Source: Axinella damicornis | Taxonomy: Eukaryota; Porifera; Demospongiae; Axinellida; Axinellidae | Direction of reading: 5' to 3' | Assembly: GCA_963931865.1 (NCBI GenBank) | Contig: OZ007513.1 | Coordinates: 6,475,929-6,539,928, forward strand | DNA: 64,000 nt | Shown: one piece after another, positions 23,870 to 35,659 of the stretch | Numbering within the stretch: the first letter of the stretch is position 1 | How the letters are laid out: each line of letters opens with the position of its first letter | Notes under the pieces: generated by a model | Told to the model about the DNA's origin: nothing | What the model saw: only the letters and a program-made list of their open reading frames with translations | Database searches by the model: none | Position numbers and translations under genes: made by a program

Positions 23870-24660
23870 TGGTCGAATCTTTGATGTGAGCTCACATCTT
23901 TCGAATTCCAGTTGTCTTGTTGGCCACCCAAGTATAGCTTTGCTGCGATATTTACCGATATTTACGTTGCTGTCTCATGAATGGGAGTGAATTGGCTGGA
24001 GGTTGAAAGGAATTAATGGTGCATTGTCAGCTCCCACAGTCCTTCTACTTGTCTTGTGGGTGCATAGTCCCCATGATTACTATGACAATGATTGATGGAA
24101 CAAGGATGAGCTCAAGTAGCCTCGTACCCAGGCCCTCACGCGGAACGCGGAAGAGGGCCTGGTGACACTTGGCAAAATTCACGTATGTGCACAGTCAGCA
24201 TAACTGCGTAATCGATTACATTCCTTACTTGGATGCATTCGAAATCACGCGGAAGGTAGCTGTTGGTGATGGCTAAGTAGAACGTCCTTGCCAAGGAGCG
24301 ACCAGAGGTGAGTCTTGAAGGCTAGAACAGCGGTTTTATCAAACGGCTACACTTTTCACGGGGTAAAGAATGTAATTACTACGCAGTAATTGGAAATGGA
24401 CGAATGTGATTCGCCTACCCGAAATCAAGACTGCTGAGCTCAGCACATACGGGAATTTTGCAAGTGTCACCAGGCCCACTTCCGCGTTTCGCGTGTGGGC
24501 CTGGGAACGAGGCTAGAGCTCAAGTAGGTTTCCTTGCATTCACATGTTAGTCTCCTGTGTGGGAGGTGAATTGGCTGCATCTTTGAAAAGAATGGTGTGA
24601 GCTCACATCCTTCATTGGTAACTACACCCAAGTAGCTTTCCTTTCAGTTACAGTTCTGTG
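23870..24660 (+). repeat. Local duplication, copy A (interrupted by a MITE)
   Basis: From gatgtgagctcacatctttc onward this segment matches 25176-25560 in the same order: ttggccacccaagtatagct, then cataagtcc-like phrases, then gagctcaagtaggtttcc and cacccaagtagctttccttt. Copy A contains a 399-bp insertion at 24117-24515 that copy B lacks. Confidence 0.75.
24117..24515. mobile_element. TAGCCTCG-family element, 399 bp, with perfect 9-bp target duplication
   Basis: The ends are tagcctcgtacccaggcc and ggcctgggaacgaggcta. gagctcaag flanks it on both sides (24108-24116, 24516-24524). The duplicate locus near 25407 keeps the uninterrupted gagctcaagtagg, which gives an empty site. Arms of about 80 bases are inverted (ggcctggtgacacttg and its complement caagtgtcaccaggcc). 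Confidence 0.88.
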
Positions 24661-25175
24661 AGCTAACATCCTTGTACTTGTCTAGTTGGGTGCAAAGTCC
24701 ACTAAGACTATTGTTAAACCTTTTTTGTCCACTATAATACTAACCCGCTTTCCTTCTAACCAGGTGACCCATACCCTTCGGTCTGTATATATACAGTCCT
24801 GAAAAGTTCGTGTCCCTGCATGGAATGATTCCTGTCAAATGCATACACTGCATATTCCTCACAGCAAAACTGACCGTGAAAAACGTGGAGTACATGATGG
24901 TTGCAGCCATGCCATATACAGAGTACTGATGGCTTTAGGGCAATTATTCAACTAGCTAACCACCTACTGATTGATAGGTAGCAGATACTTTATGGTACTT
25001 AGTTAGCCTGACCAAGGATGAAAGCCAAACGGTTTCCATCTAGCTGCTTGCCACTGTGTTAGACAGAAACCATTTTACCCCATGCCAAGCAGTTAGCTAG
25101 GCCATGTCTATAAACTATACCATCCATGGCAAGGCAGAAAGTAATTCAGCACACTGTACATGTGTTAAACAGTTT

Positions 25176-25620
25176 TGCTTGATGTGAGCTCACATCTTTC
25201 GAATTCTATATAGTTGTCTTGTTGGCCACCCAAGTATAGCTTTGCTTCAATAGCTACGTTACTGTTGCTGTCTCGTGAATGGGAGTGAGTTGGCTGGAAG
25301 TTGAAAGGAATTATTGGTGCATGTGAGCTCTGACATGTCCTTCTACTTGTCTTAAGCTTGTGGGTGCATAGTCCCCATGATTACTAGGACAATGATTGAT
25401 GGAACAAGGATGAGCTCAAGTAGGTTTCCTTGCATTCACATGTTAGTCTCCTGTGTGGGAGGTGGATTGGCTGCCTCTTTGAAAGGAATGGTGTGAGCTC
25501 ACATCCTTCATTGGTAGCTACACCCAAGTAGCTTTCCTTTCAGTTACATTTCTGTCTCCTGTTGGAAGTGAATTCTCTGAAAACAATGGCCTGAGGTCAC
25601 ATCCTTCTATTTGTCCTGTC
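25176..25620 (+). repeat. Local duplication, copy B (empty site)
   Basis: This is the uninterrupted partner of 23870-24660. It reads straight through gagctcaagtagg, where copy A carries the 399-bp element. Confidence 0.7.
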
Positions 25621-26344
25621 AGTCCAAAGTGCCCTAAGATGTGTTATTAAGACAAACTTAACTGGCAGTGCCCAAGTTCACAGTACATGCAAGTGCCTGG
25701 CATTCAGCCAAACATTTGTGCCTACTGCTTGACACAGTGCAGTGGTAAACAGTTACTATAAATCAGTGTTTCATACCCAGTCCCTAGCATGCAGCTTCTG
25801 TCCAACTGCTTGCTCTGTGCCAAATGATTCCTGCATATCCAACTGCTTGACACGGTGACAAACCATTTCTGTCTAATTCGCTCCTTGAAACAGTTCCCAA
25901 GAGGGGGCTTCAATACTATGAAATGCATGTAAATGCACTCAGGCAAACTTTAGAACCATGAAGTGGGCAACTCTAATGCAATTAGTCAACATGTATACCT
26001 ACTTGGTATTTGTATAGCACCCACTTATGGTACTTGATTAGGCTACCTATTAAATGACACACCAGGATATATTACATTCCTCAAATGATTACGTAAGGCG
26101 TACTGCAAAGTCATGCATCTCTGTAATGTAGCAGGCTCTCCCCATTCAATTGTCATATGCATATGTGTACATGTACACAGGTCAGGATCAGTACCTCAGT
26201 GAAATTCATATACACAGATCTTTGATAGTGTACTGTACATATGCATTTCCTGAGGAATGTATAATCGTTCATTTGTTCTTGAACTGAAATAATATAAACA
26301 ATGAGTACATTACAAGAAGACTGCAAAACCCCTAAGAGGTATTA

Positions 26345-28180
26345 CTATTTCTTTCGTTGCTGTAATTGTTGTTCTCGCTGTGCATTGTGTATTTCTATCA
26401 TTGTATGCAAATAGAAGTTGAACTTGAATCGACTCATGTTACAAGTCCCACTTCTCAGTTTATTGATCCATTTAAATGCTTGTTCAGCACATTGTGTATT
26501 ACACTCCTTTATTTCTTTAAATTCCTCTAGGTCAGGATGGTACTTGCATTCTGGATTTCCCAGAGGCATGCACGTAGCACTGACATGCTTCTCAATGTGA
26601 AAACGATCAACAAGGAATTTGACATGACGAAGAAAGTACTGAGCGAATGAAGCTTTATGTTTTGCAAGATTCACCAGATATAGGTGAAGGCTGCACCCAC
26701 GATCATATCCAAGGTACCGAAGAGATGATATATCATTCCCTCTACCAAAAGTATTGATCAAGAAGAAAAATACTTGTGATGCGGATTCTGCAGTGTACAT
26801 CTCTGACCAGTTAACAATAATTCCACAAAGCCGCACAAGCGCAAGGATCCCTGCTGTCCGATCAAAAAATGAATCTCTCTTTTTGCCTGGTTTGCACGAT
26901 TCATTGCTCTCACCTGCAGCTGTGCAATCCTCTAAAAGGGGAAGTAACTCAGCCATTTCGCTTGTTGCAGCTTGTACAAATGCTTCATTCTGGATATCTG
27001 AACCCAAGTCAACACTATCTGACTCTGTCCCCACTTCCAGGTTCATGTGCACTGAGCAATATTTAGATGGCAGTTGATGTTTTCCTCCACCAATCGGCGT
27101 ATTAGGGCAGCAACTCATCAGGCTGAACTTTCCTTTGTCCAATTTAACTGCGGCCTTTGGTGCACAACACATGGAATGGCAAACCTTCTGATTCCCATCA
27201 ACAGTTGCATACCCCTCAGCACACCCTTTTACTGTGCAACGATGGTCAATCCAGCTTGGTCTCCCTACGAAGAGGTCATGGCAGGCATCTTGACACAGCT
27301 TTTCTATGTTGCGCCTACCACTGATGGGTGTTGTGTAGTAGTTTTTGCTTGGCTCCCCGTGATGTGAAAAGAACTCAACAAGCTTGTACAAGAACCATCC
27401 TTCCTCTAATCGTTGTGGATTCAGTTCCCATTTGTATTCTGCTTTGGGTGTCCTAGCATACTCCTCAAAACACTTTAACTGCATGTTATCAGTGCTCCCA
27501 TGAGTGGCATTGTATGAATTTGCAATAGCTTCAAATGTTGTACTGCACAATGCCAGCAAATTGGTCACCTCCTTCAGGAAACTCACTTGAAAAACTGTTT
27601 GGGAACTAATCTGAAAGTATTCTACATCCCCAATTGTATGGTAATATTCCATTTCATCATTTGCACAGCTGTTTGCATAATATGTGAAGTGACAGTGCTG
27701 GCAATAAGCATGAAATGCAGCAGCAATTGATGCACCTTGGGTAGTGTAGACAACAGGAGAGGATGGTCTGTACCTCATAGTCAGAGAGCCCCACAGCATT
27801 CCTTCCTGTAACTTGTCAGAACAAGTGGTTTGAGTGCTGACCGTCTGCTAGGAGTGGAATACAAAGGAACACTCTGTGTGCGTAGAGCATCAATGAGTGT
27901 GCCTTCAGTCATGATGAAACTTCCAACTTCTTTGCACTCTTTTGGTGAACAACTAAACTCTATTTTCTTGCATTTGGATGCACTACTCAGACCACGCTCA
28001 GTGCGGATTTGCATGGTTGCGATATCTGCGCTTCCGACGTACAAGGCCTTCCGTTTGCTCATGTAGTCAGCAACCTCCTCCCATCGTTTTGGAGTGTTGG
28101 GTGGGAAGTGATCCAATGCATATAACAGATCGGCTAGCTGCAAATAGTTGAGTTCATATGAAGCCATCACTTGTATAGCG
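26345..28180 (-). pseudogene. KDZ-type (Zisupton-like) transposase, one frameshift
   Basis: Two minus-strand segments join end to end. 27781-28180 (from MASYELNYLQLADLLYALDH) gives the N-terminus, and 26345-27799 the rest of about 480 residues. They overlap at a CTCTCT run near 27790 in different frames, a small indel. The large segment has cysteine pairs (HCTVKGC-like RCTVKGC, CHSMCC, SCCPNTPIGGGKHQLP, KYCSVH). Toward the end come YDRGC, VDRFHIEKH and NTQCAEQAF, spaced like the YD-x-C, FH-x3-H and E-Q motifs of KDZ proteins. These cut and paste transposons and are common in cnidarians and sponges. The assignment is from motif memory. No terminal repeats were located. Confidence 0.65.
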
Positions 28181-28588
28181 CACCAAGAGTATATTAGTAA
28201 ATTATGCTTGACTTGCCACATGCAGGCCTGTATATACTCTGTTTCAGTCTGTTCCGCCGATCTTCCGTTTCCGCGTAGGTGCATGGCCCTAGTTTCTCAG
28301 CACAAACCACTCATTTTGCCGAAACCGAGATTTAACATTTATAGAGCACTTTACTGCTTATGGGCGCTTGAGTGCAGATAGTGAATTCCGAACGCGCATA
28401 TAGGAATTGCCACCGTCCGCTGCCGGCGTCCACGCCCACGTACCGGCGAGGAGACTAGTATGCGACATGCATAATGCATGAGTGTGATTCATATTATTGC
28501 CTTTGGTGCCCAATGCAGCCTTACATCACCTATAGGTATCCTATTGATAATAGGCACCTAAAATTATGCCAACTTACTTTTATGCCAT

Positions 28589-29010
28589 TAGTCTCGGTCC
28601 CAGACCCAGCACGGATCGCTTTAGTATCGCGCGTTACAGGAAATTGCAACGTTCTTCATGCACAATCCGAGCGCCAAGCGCGACTGCTAATCAGCACTGA
28701 CCATATACGGGTATAGACTCTAAATTCAAATTTGCCTCGCGTAGACCGACCCGGCAATACCTGCACGGTCACAGAACTCCTGCCAGAACGGTTCAGTGAT
28801 CCAGACGCTGTAGCAACCTGTGTCACGGGGTGGATAAACACATTCTGAGGTTGTTCCATGATGACTCAGCGCGCGCTTTCTGTGTAAGCAGCGTATGTAC
28901 GCATGCGCAAATCTCGGACCTCAGGATGTCAGATTGTGCAAGAACGTCGCAATTTCCTGTATACTGGAAGCGATACACGCGCTGGATAAACGGCCTGGGA
29001 ACGTGTTCAT
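28589..29010. mobile_element. Inverted-repeat element of the TAGTCTCG type, worn
   Basis: The left end is tagtctcggtcccagac. Inner arms caggaaattgcaacgttctt (28638) and the complement of gattgtgcaagaacgtcgca (28934) are inverted. The right end reads ggcctgggaacgtg and has lost the final gaggcta form. No target duplication is visible. Confidence 0.5.
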
Positions 29011-29311
29011 GTAATATGTATAGACAATTACGCTTGTATGTAGTCTCATCCCAGACTGCATGCAGTAGTTAGCTACTGGGGACAAAATCGCATTGTCCAC
29101 ATGCATGGTCTCCCGTGACTCGCTTTGCTATTTTGCATTCAAGTTCTCTGCATAATTATAGATGTGCCAGTATGGCAAAAAGAATAATAGCTAGGTGACT
29201 ATAAGAATAGAAGAGTAGTACAGGGGCATTCATAAAGGCCTAATCCATCACAACGTTAATCACCAATGTAGTGTAGTAGAATAGTTCATGAATGCACGCA
29301 GCTGGACATCT

Positions 29312-29959
29312 TTAATTGAACAGGCTGCGAGTAACCACATCTTCGCGATCGTCAGGATATTTATACTTGCTGTATTTCTTCTCCGATTTGATGGCATCTC
29401 CCCTTGCCACATTCTTGGGAGACCACGATGGATGATCGTACGCACCACCCACCCTTTCTGTACATTGCACACGGATAAATACCTCCAAATCTTTTACAAC
29501 AACATCCCCTTTGACTGTTATTATAGCTTCCAGGCAGTATCCTGGATGAGCCCGAATATGGACGAAACGGCCCCAATCCACGTAGTCGTCCATACGTGAA
29601 GCACTTGTGTTCGTTCGTAATAATTGCCAGTGCTGCAAGGCTTTAATCGTTTCATCTGAACTGCATGCATTCCCTTTCCTCACCAGAACTTCCACTTTCA
29701 CTTCGGGTTTACCATAGTAGGCTCTAATCCCGGCGCGAGTTACGAGGACATCACCGACGAATTCTCCAACAAGCGATTTCGTAACATTTGCGATCTCAAT
29801 GGCGTACTCAAACTTGCGCATTTCGTACTCGATTTTGGTGACAGCTTCGGGGTCCTCTGTAATCTCATCTCCATTGGCGTAGCAGTACTTCCTTGCGTCG
29901 AAGTAACAAACCGGAATATTGTTGAACAGAGTTTGATCTTCACCTGTGCTCGATGCCAT
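29312..29959 (-). CDS. Unrecognised 215-residue protein, single exon
   Basis: The minus-strand frame starts at ATG 29957-29959 (MASSTGEDQTLFNNIPVCYF) and ends at 29312, intact throughout. It is mildly acidic and mixed alpha/beta in character, with VKVEVLVRKG, YVDWGRFVHIRAHPGY and GDVVVKDLEVFIRV, and has a lysine-rich tail. No signal peptide or membrane segment is seen. I do not recognise the family. The frame can extend upstream without an ATG. It lies head-to-head with the DUF3987-like gene at 30839, about 0.9 kb apart, which would fit a shared mobile element; that is speculative. Confidence 0.5.
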   Translation of the reverse strand: MASSTGEDQTLFNNIPVCYFDARKYCYANGDEITEDPEAVTKIEYEMRKFEYAIEIANVTKSLVGEFVGDVLVTRAGIRAYYGKPEVKVEVLVRKGNACSSDETIKALQHWQLLRTNTSASRMDDYVDWGRFVHIRAHPGYCLEAIITVKGDVVVKDLEVFIRVQCTERVGGAYDHPSWSPKNVARGDAIKSEKKYSKYKYPDDREDVVTRSLFN

Positions 29960-30762
29960 GTTACAAATAATGCTATTGCAATGGACTGATATCGCTTTAA
30001 AATCGTAACGTCTAACCACTTTATAGGATTAAGACGTGGATATTGGTCCGGCAGGAAGTACATGGCTGTAGATATAAGTACCGGAAACGCGCGTTTATCC
30101 AGAACCGGCCCTGTAATAGGGTAGCCGCCCCAGTTATGAGACACTTAACCATTTCAAGTTAACCAACAAGCTGTCAACAGGATGCGATTGTACTATGGTA
30201 TAGATTTAACAAGATAATTGATTGTACTAACAATCCATGGTAGGCAAAGTTTCAGTGTTGTTGATGTACTGCAGTTTGGCTGCATTTTTATCACACACGT
30301 TAATGAGGCAATTATGAGACAGGGTATGTATTATGAGACACCCCAGTTTTTTTGCTGTATGTTTCATACCTGATCATCATTTGGCTAGGTAGCTACACCC
30401 TACCAGCATAGAAGATTCTGCTAGAACCATTTCCATGCAAGCATGCTTGTTGGTATTCTGGCAGTACATTTTTTTATTAGGACAATCAGAACTACCCATA
30501 AAATTTCATCACAATTTTATATACTGTCCAAATCATGAATACCAACTGCTTTGCACCACTCATTCTATCAAACGGTAGAGGATACATTTCACAATGTTCA
30601 GGCAAAGTGGCAATGTCTATAAATTGTAGTAAAGTATGAAACCCATAATTGGTGCTGTCTCATAATACCCACACCTACCCTATACCCAAACCCATCGCCC
30701 TATACTTCCTACCGGACAAATATCCACTTCATTATACCAACCATTTTCCGCTAAACGATGCC

Positions 30763-30770
30763 TATAAATA
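30763..30770 (+). promoter_or_regulatory. Candidate TATA box
   Basis: tataaata lies 69 bases before the ATG at 30839, leaving room for a start site near 30795 and a 45-base leader. It supports 30839 as the gene's 5' end. Confidence 0.5.
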
Positions 30771-30838
30771 CACAGCAACGAGGGGCCTTCTAACAGAAAT
30801 AGGAATCTCGACTCTCGACTGACTTTGAAATCTCAAAG

Positions 30839-32388
30839 ATGGCATTAAATTCACTGAAAGAGAAGTTAACCACTGCTAACTCCACTCCTCACCGTTGCTG
30901 CATCCTTCATGGGCATAAACGCTCGTGTCCGTGTCAACGCGGAGTGGACCGAACCTGCTATTTTGTGGTTTGTAGTTGCTGCCAAGAAAGGAGAGAAAAA
31001 AACTGCTGCTCTGAGACGTCTCCGCGCACCCATCGAAGATCTCGAAAAGCAGCTCCAGAAACAGTGGCAATCTTCGCAAGACGCAGCCAAACCGTCTACT
31101 CCGCCGCAGCTGATGATTAGTTTCGAAGAATTGCACAGCGTTATGAAACGCAACGGAGGGCAGATTCTGGGATTGTTCGATGAAATAAGTTCTTTGTACG
31201 CACAGCTGGACCTTTTCAAGCACTCGAATTCAACCATGGACAGGAAAACTTTAATCAGTCTAAATGGTGGAGGTGCTTGGGCTCGGAACTACAGATCATA
31301 TACTGCAGTCCTTGATCAAACTGCTTTCAACGTTACAGGTAAGAATCATAATCAGTGTGCTTGTATCCGAATGCGCATGCATGCATGGTTTTAATTCGGC
31401 AAGCAAATCGGCACCTTGCGATTTCTGCATGATAATATTATTATTATACCTAATCAGCGAGTTGCATTAACATTCGAGTAACTGCATTGTGGTCTACTAT
31501 ACATTGACAGGGTTCATCCAGCCTGCATTTGTTGAGAAGATGCTGCTGTAGTAAGATGCTGACGGTTTCAACGACCGCCAGCTTTTCGACTTTCCACCGG
31601 AGAGAGAAGTATACTTGAGGGAGCTTAAAGTGCCAATCCCCGACAGCGTCCCGAAGCTTTCAAACATATATGCTATACTGCAACTAGTGCACAACAAACA
31701 GGTGGAGTACACCCTTGAAGGGGATGCATATACTGCTTTTGAATCTGGTCATGACTCGCTGGTTGATCGAAAGCAAGCAGCTGATGATGAAGACATCCAA
31801 GGCATTTTGTCCAAAGCCAAAGGATATATGGCTCGCTTGGCAATGATCTTGACAATGTATGCACTTGAACAAGCCATTGAATATCTCGGAAATTTACCAG
31901 ATTCTACTACCTGCAGTTCGCAGACCCAAACTGAAATTGCAAGGCTACCACGACCACCTTCCTGGTCAAGCTCGATTAGTGTGAAAGCTGTCGAAGCGGA
32001 CGAGAAAATCCTTACAAGCCTCTGCAACCAAAAAATTGTTATGCTTGGAAAACATCAAGATGAGATAGACAGTTTAACACCTTCTGATGTCCGTCGACTA
32101 TCCAAAGTGCTAGGAACAGTTAGTTCACCGGAAGGAATTGTGCGGGCTTATGTCATCTCTCAGAAAGGGATTGCACAGCCAACTATGAACGCTCAAAACC
32201 TCCTCAATTTAGCTGCTACATTTGGGTTTGGTGACATGCAGCAAATAGTTGCGCAAAACAACCGAACAACCACGACAGTTATCCGCAAACGACGATACCA
32301 AGACCTTCCAGAACCCACAAAGAACCGCCTTAAGAAGCTAAAACTAACACCACAAACTTATGACAGTACTTTTCCATCTACATCTTAG
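30839..32388 (+). pseudogene. DUF3987-like P-loop protein, two exons, with frame break and double stop
   Basis: Exon 1 runs to 31338 (gttacag|gtaag) and exon 2 starts at 31511 (acag|ggttc). The junction is in phase and gives FNVTGFIQPAF, then DADGFNDRQLFDFPPE and GILSKAKGYMARLAMILTMY. Exon 1 has a Walker-A-like GEKKTAAL and a Walker-B-like ILGLFDEIS. These match what I recall of the DUF3987 family, primase/helicase-associated proteins of phages and mobile elements that also occur in aquatic invertebrate genomes. The frame from ATG 30839 does not reach the conserved frame, which opens at about 30867 (LLTVAASFMG). In exon 2, TAG and TAA stand side by side at 31549-31554. The rest is open to 32388. 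Confidence 0.6.
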
Positions 32389-32999
32389 GCTCAATACATG
32401 CATGGTCAACTCTTCTTTATTATTCACCCCATGGGCAACCCATTCATATACCACTTATATCCATTGAGTCACTTCAAACTTGGCTACTGCATTCTTGGTA
32501 AAGATAATTATTGTAATTCAGCCATACCTATTATAGTCGATCTTCTTAGCTACAGCAAGTTATAATCCATTGAGTCACTTCACATCTACATCAAACTCAG
32601 CTATATATAGCTACTGAATTCATCCTGGCCGTGCTCAGCCATACAGTCATTCTTCTTCCTGCAGCAAATGTACAATCATGACATTAATCAACTTAATTTG
32701 TACAAGCAAGTGACAAAACTATCTGTTACAGTTATGGTAGCTACACCACCAATTGCACAACATGATGCAGCATCTCTGCAATCATCTGGTTAACATAGCA
32801 ATTAACAACGAAGGCAGTTCAGACCTCCATCCATGGCCGCTTAAACTACCTTCTTTAAAATGCATCAACTTAAACTTTGACTTAAACTTTGACTGTGTTG
32901 ATCTGTTCATGCATGAAACTACAAACAATGAATACTAATTGAAGACTGTGCACTTGTAGGGCTTCTTTCAACAATAGCAATGCCTATACACACTTTATT

Positions 33000-33930
33000 A
33001 TACTCTAGTAGACCTCACCCTCTACTTGATGCTAGTTACACTCTAGTTGTACTACTAGCTGCACTCTACTAGGACAACTTGGATGACTAGGTACTAGCAT
33101 GAAGCTTATTAATGTTAGCAACTCAACAGTGTATAATATATGCTATGGTTTAGCATACTTGAGGCTCACCTCCAACTACCAATAGTTACACTCTAGTTGG
33201 ACTACAAGCTGCACTCTACTAGGACAACTTGGATGAATAGGTACTAGCCTTGTCAATGTGTATCATTGCCATGGCAACTCAACAAAGTGTGTACTTATAA
33301 TTTTATGGTAGCTAAGCTGTGTGTGTTCTATAGTTCTATGACCATTGTGCATGTATTCTAGTAGCAACTCTAGTAGCAACTCACCTCAACCTACCAATAG
33401 TTATACTCAAGTTGCACCACAAGCTGCACTCAACTAGGACAACTTGGATGATTAGGTAGCTTGACAATGTTACGAAGTAGCCAAGCTGTGTGAGTTCTAT
33501 GCATGATTATTATAGTAGCAACTCCATGCAGTAGCAACTCCATGCAGTAGCAACTCAAGAATGTGTCTAGTGATACATAGCTTTGGCTTGTTATAGTAGA
33601 GACTCACCTTGACCAGCCAATAGTTACATTCAAGTTGCACCACAAGCTGCACTCAACTAGGACAACTTGGACGAATAGGTAGCCTGAAATGTTACGAAGT
33701 AGCCAAGCTGTGTGTTCTATGCATGATTATTATAGTAGCAACTCCAGTAGCAACTCAAGAATGTGTCTAGTGATACATAGCTTTGGCAGGTTATACTATA
33801 GAGACTCACCTTGACCAGCCAATAGTTACATTCAAAGTTGTACCACAAGTTGCAGTCAAGTAGGACAACTTGGATGAATAGGTGCCTTGTCAATGCGGCA
33901 GTATCATGGTCACAGTAATTACCACTTGCA
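33000..33930 (+). repeat. Tandem repeat of about 150-220 bp, five worn units
   Basis: The phrase caatagttacactctagttg recurs at about 33180, 33398, 33620 and 33822. It is followed by ccacaagctgcactcaacta and ggacaacttggatgaatagg. Units differ by indels, including a variable run of agcaactc. Confidence 0.75.
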
Positions 33931-34515
33931 TGCGCAGCGAACACTGGCTAACTTGCATAACTATCCAAATTAATATTAATTATCCACTAGCCAAACCTCT
34001 AGCTAGGACTTCTTCCTGTGTGCTTCCTGCCGTTAAACTTGGTAAAGTATACTAGAAATATTCGCTACTTGGCCATAGCTGTAATACATTATTCTATTAC
34101 TTATCTAGTCGCGTACAATCTACAAATCATAGTTTTCCAATCCTGCACCTTTCTCAGTTCATTCTTGTTGGATTACACACCTGTGGAGACTTAGGGCCAA
34201 CTATGCTGTGAGTATTCAGCCATTGTGACCAGATTGTTGGCCTTGTCTCTCTCTATTGGCTGCTGTTACATGAAAGTCACATGCCCACCTGGTGTATCTG
34301 AAGCATCACTGTATCAGAAATCCTGCGGTCACAGTACAGCTTCCGTAAGCTTGTTACATGCACCAAACAAGTCACAGATGAGCATGACAGGTACAGGAAC
34401 TGGAGGTCTTAGTGACGAAGACAGAACAAGTGAGACTGCCTCAGGTATTGAGCACTCACTCCTGGCTCAAACTTCGTCACAAGTGACATCACAAGACTGA
34501 ATTGGGTATCCTCTC

Positions 34516-34562
34516 AGCAGGAGCTTATGAGCGCCGCGAAGCGGCGCTCATAAGCTCCTGCT
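34516..34562. mobile_element. Perfect hairpin inserted in the METTL25B-like exon
   Basis: The 22-base arm agcaggagcttatgagcgcc-gc pairs perfectly with its complement around gaa. Trimmed to the 43-base form caggag...ctcctg, it is flanked by ctctcag and ctttcag (7 bases, one mismatch). Removing 50 bases (element plus one flank) restores the frame from GYPLS into SELVRSLYP, so the insertion post-dates the coding sequence. Confidence 0.65.
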
Positions 34563-35659
34563 TTCAGTGAGCTTGTGAGATCGCTATACCCCACCACAGT
34601 CTGAGCTATGAGGCCAGGGAGGTGGTTTGTCCCGCTCTGGAGGCTTTCAGAGAGGCTGCAATGTACATATATTATGTTCTTCGCCTCGATACTTGTCATA
34701 TTTATACACTACTATCACAATAGGTGAGTCGGAACACTTGAGGATTCACTGCTACAGGGCAGCTGTAGAGACAGTCTTGATAAAGGTCAGTCTAGCTGTT
34801 AGACCCAGTTTGCTGGGTGGAGAGGGGCTAGGATATATAGACTAGAGAAAGGTAATTATAACTGCACAGTAGCTTGCTGCGGTGCCAGCTGTGGCATAAC
34901 GGTGTGTTGTATCCATGGGTGTTCCACAGCTTGGTCTTAGGAGGAGTCAAGTGAGACTCACCAAGAGAGCTTCAAAACTCCCATTTGACGAGTAAGTTCT
35001 GCTATCTTATCACACGCTTTCATGATACCTTGGCTCACCTTATTGTATTCACTGTTATATCAAGTTGTGCTGCAGTCAGTAGGCCTCCGAACTGCGCTAG
35101 GTAAGGCTACGTAATTTGTTTGTTGGACTCATGCTTGCGACTATATCTTTTGTTTTGAGTTGTGGGGTAGGTAAAAGTCCTTTCTCCTACAGACATGCCA
35201 TCTCTAGGGCAGCTTCTGACCCAATGGGAAAGGGTTGCTGTTTACTTTCTGCTCTGCCTGACCATTGCTCCCTGTGTGGAGAGCCTGATGCTGCTTGACA
35301 GGACAGCATACTTGCATGAACAAGGTGAGAAGCAAAAGCAATTCAGGTCCTCACTAGTGATAATTCTCTTGCAAACCCACTATACACACCACACCCACAG
35401 GGTATAATGTGACATTGACCCCAAACTTTCTCCAAGAAACATTGGGATTATAGCTTACATCCCATGCACATGAAAGTCAATATTCCCTACTATTAAGAAT
35501 ATCTATAGCTTTTGCTTTGGAGCCTGTATCTTACAAACTCAGACATCAATTTTAAATGAAACCGTGTTCACACACTTCCGAGTGTCTCATGCATGAACTT
35601 CCTCTCCCCAACCACACATCACTTTCTATGTTTGTAGCATTTCCCGTTGGCATACAAAG

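Larger units (their letters stand above)
20870..35473 (+). pseudogene. METTL25B: METTL25B-like methyltransferase gene, exons dispersed over 14.6 kb, frames interrupted
   Basis: Exons in order: about 20870-21054 (RHVKPKKQHEIKLLGE), 21393-21410 (DVGSGQ), 21709-21806 (GHLARYLAFHYGLNVIAVEA), 21873-21999, about 22065-22260, remnants to about 22400, then after some 12 kb 34220-34660 (IGCCYMKVT, GYPLS, LSYEAREVV), 34724-34785 (LRIHCYRAAVETVLIK), 34930-34991, 35193-35324 (VESLMLLDRTAYLHEQG) and 35401-35473 (LSPRNIGIIAY, stop). The DVGSGQGHL piece is the SAM-binding motif I. The order matches the METTL25/METTL25B (RRNAD1) family, putative SAM-dependent methyltransferases. Breaks include an in-frame TGA at 34498-34500, a hairpin insertion at 34516-34562 and several phase mismatches. 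It is either a decaying gene or a poorly polished assembly. Confidence 0.7.
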
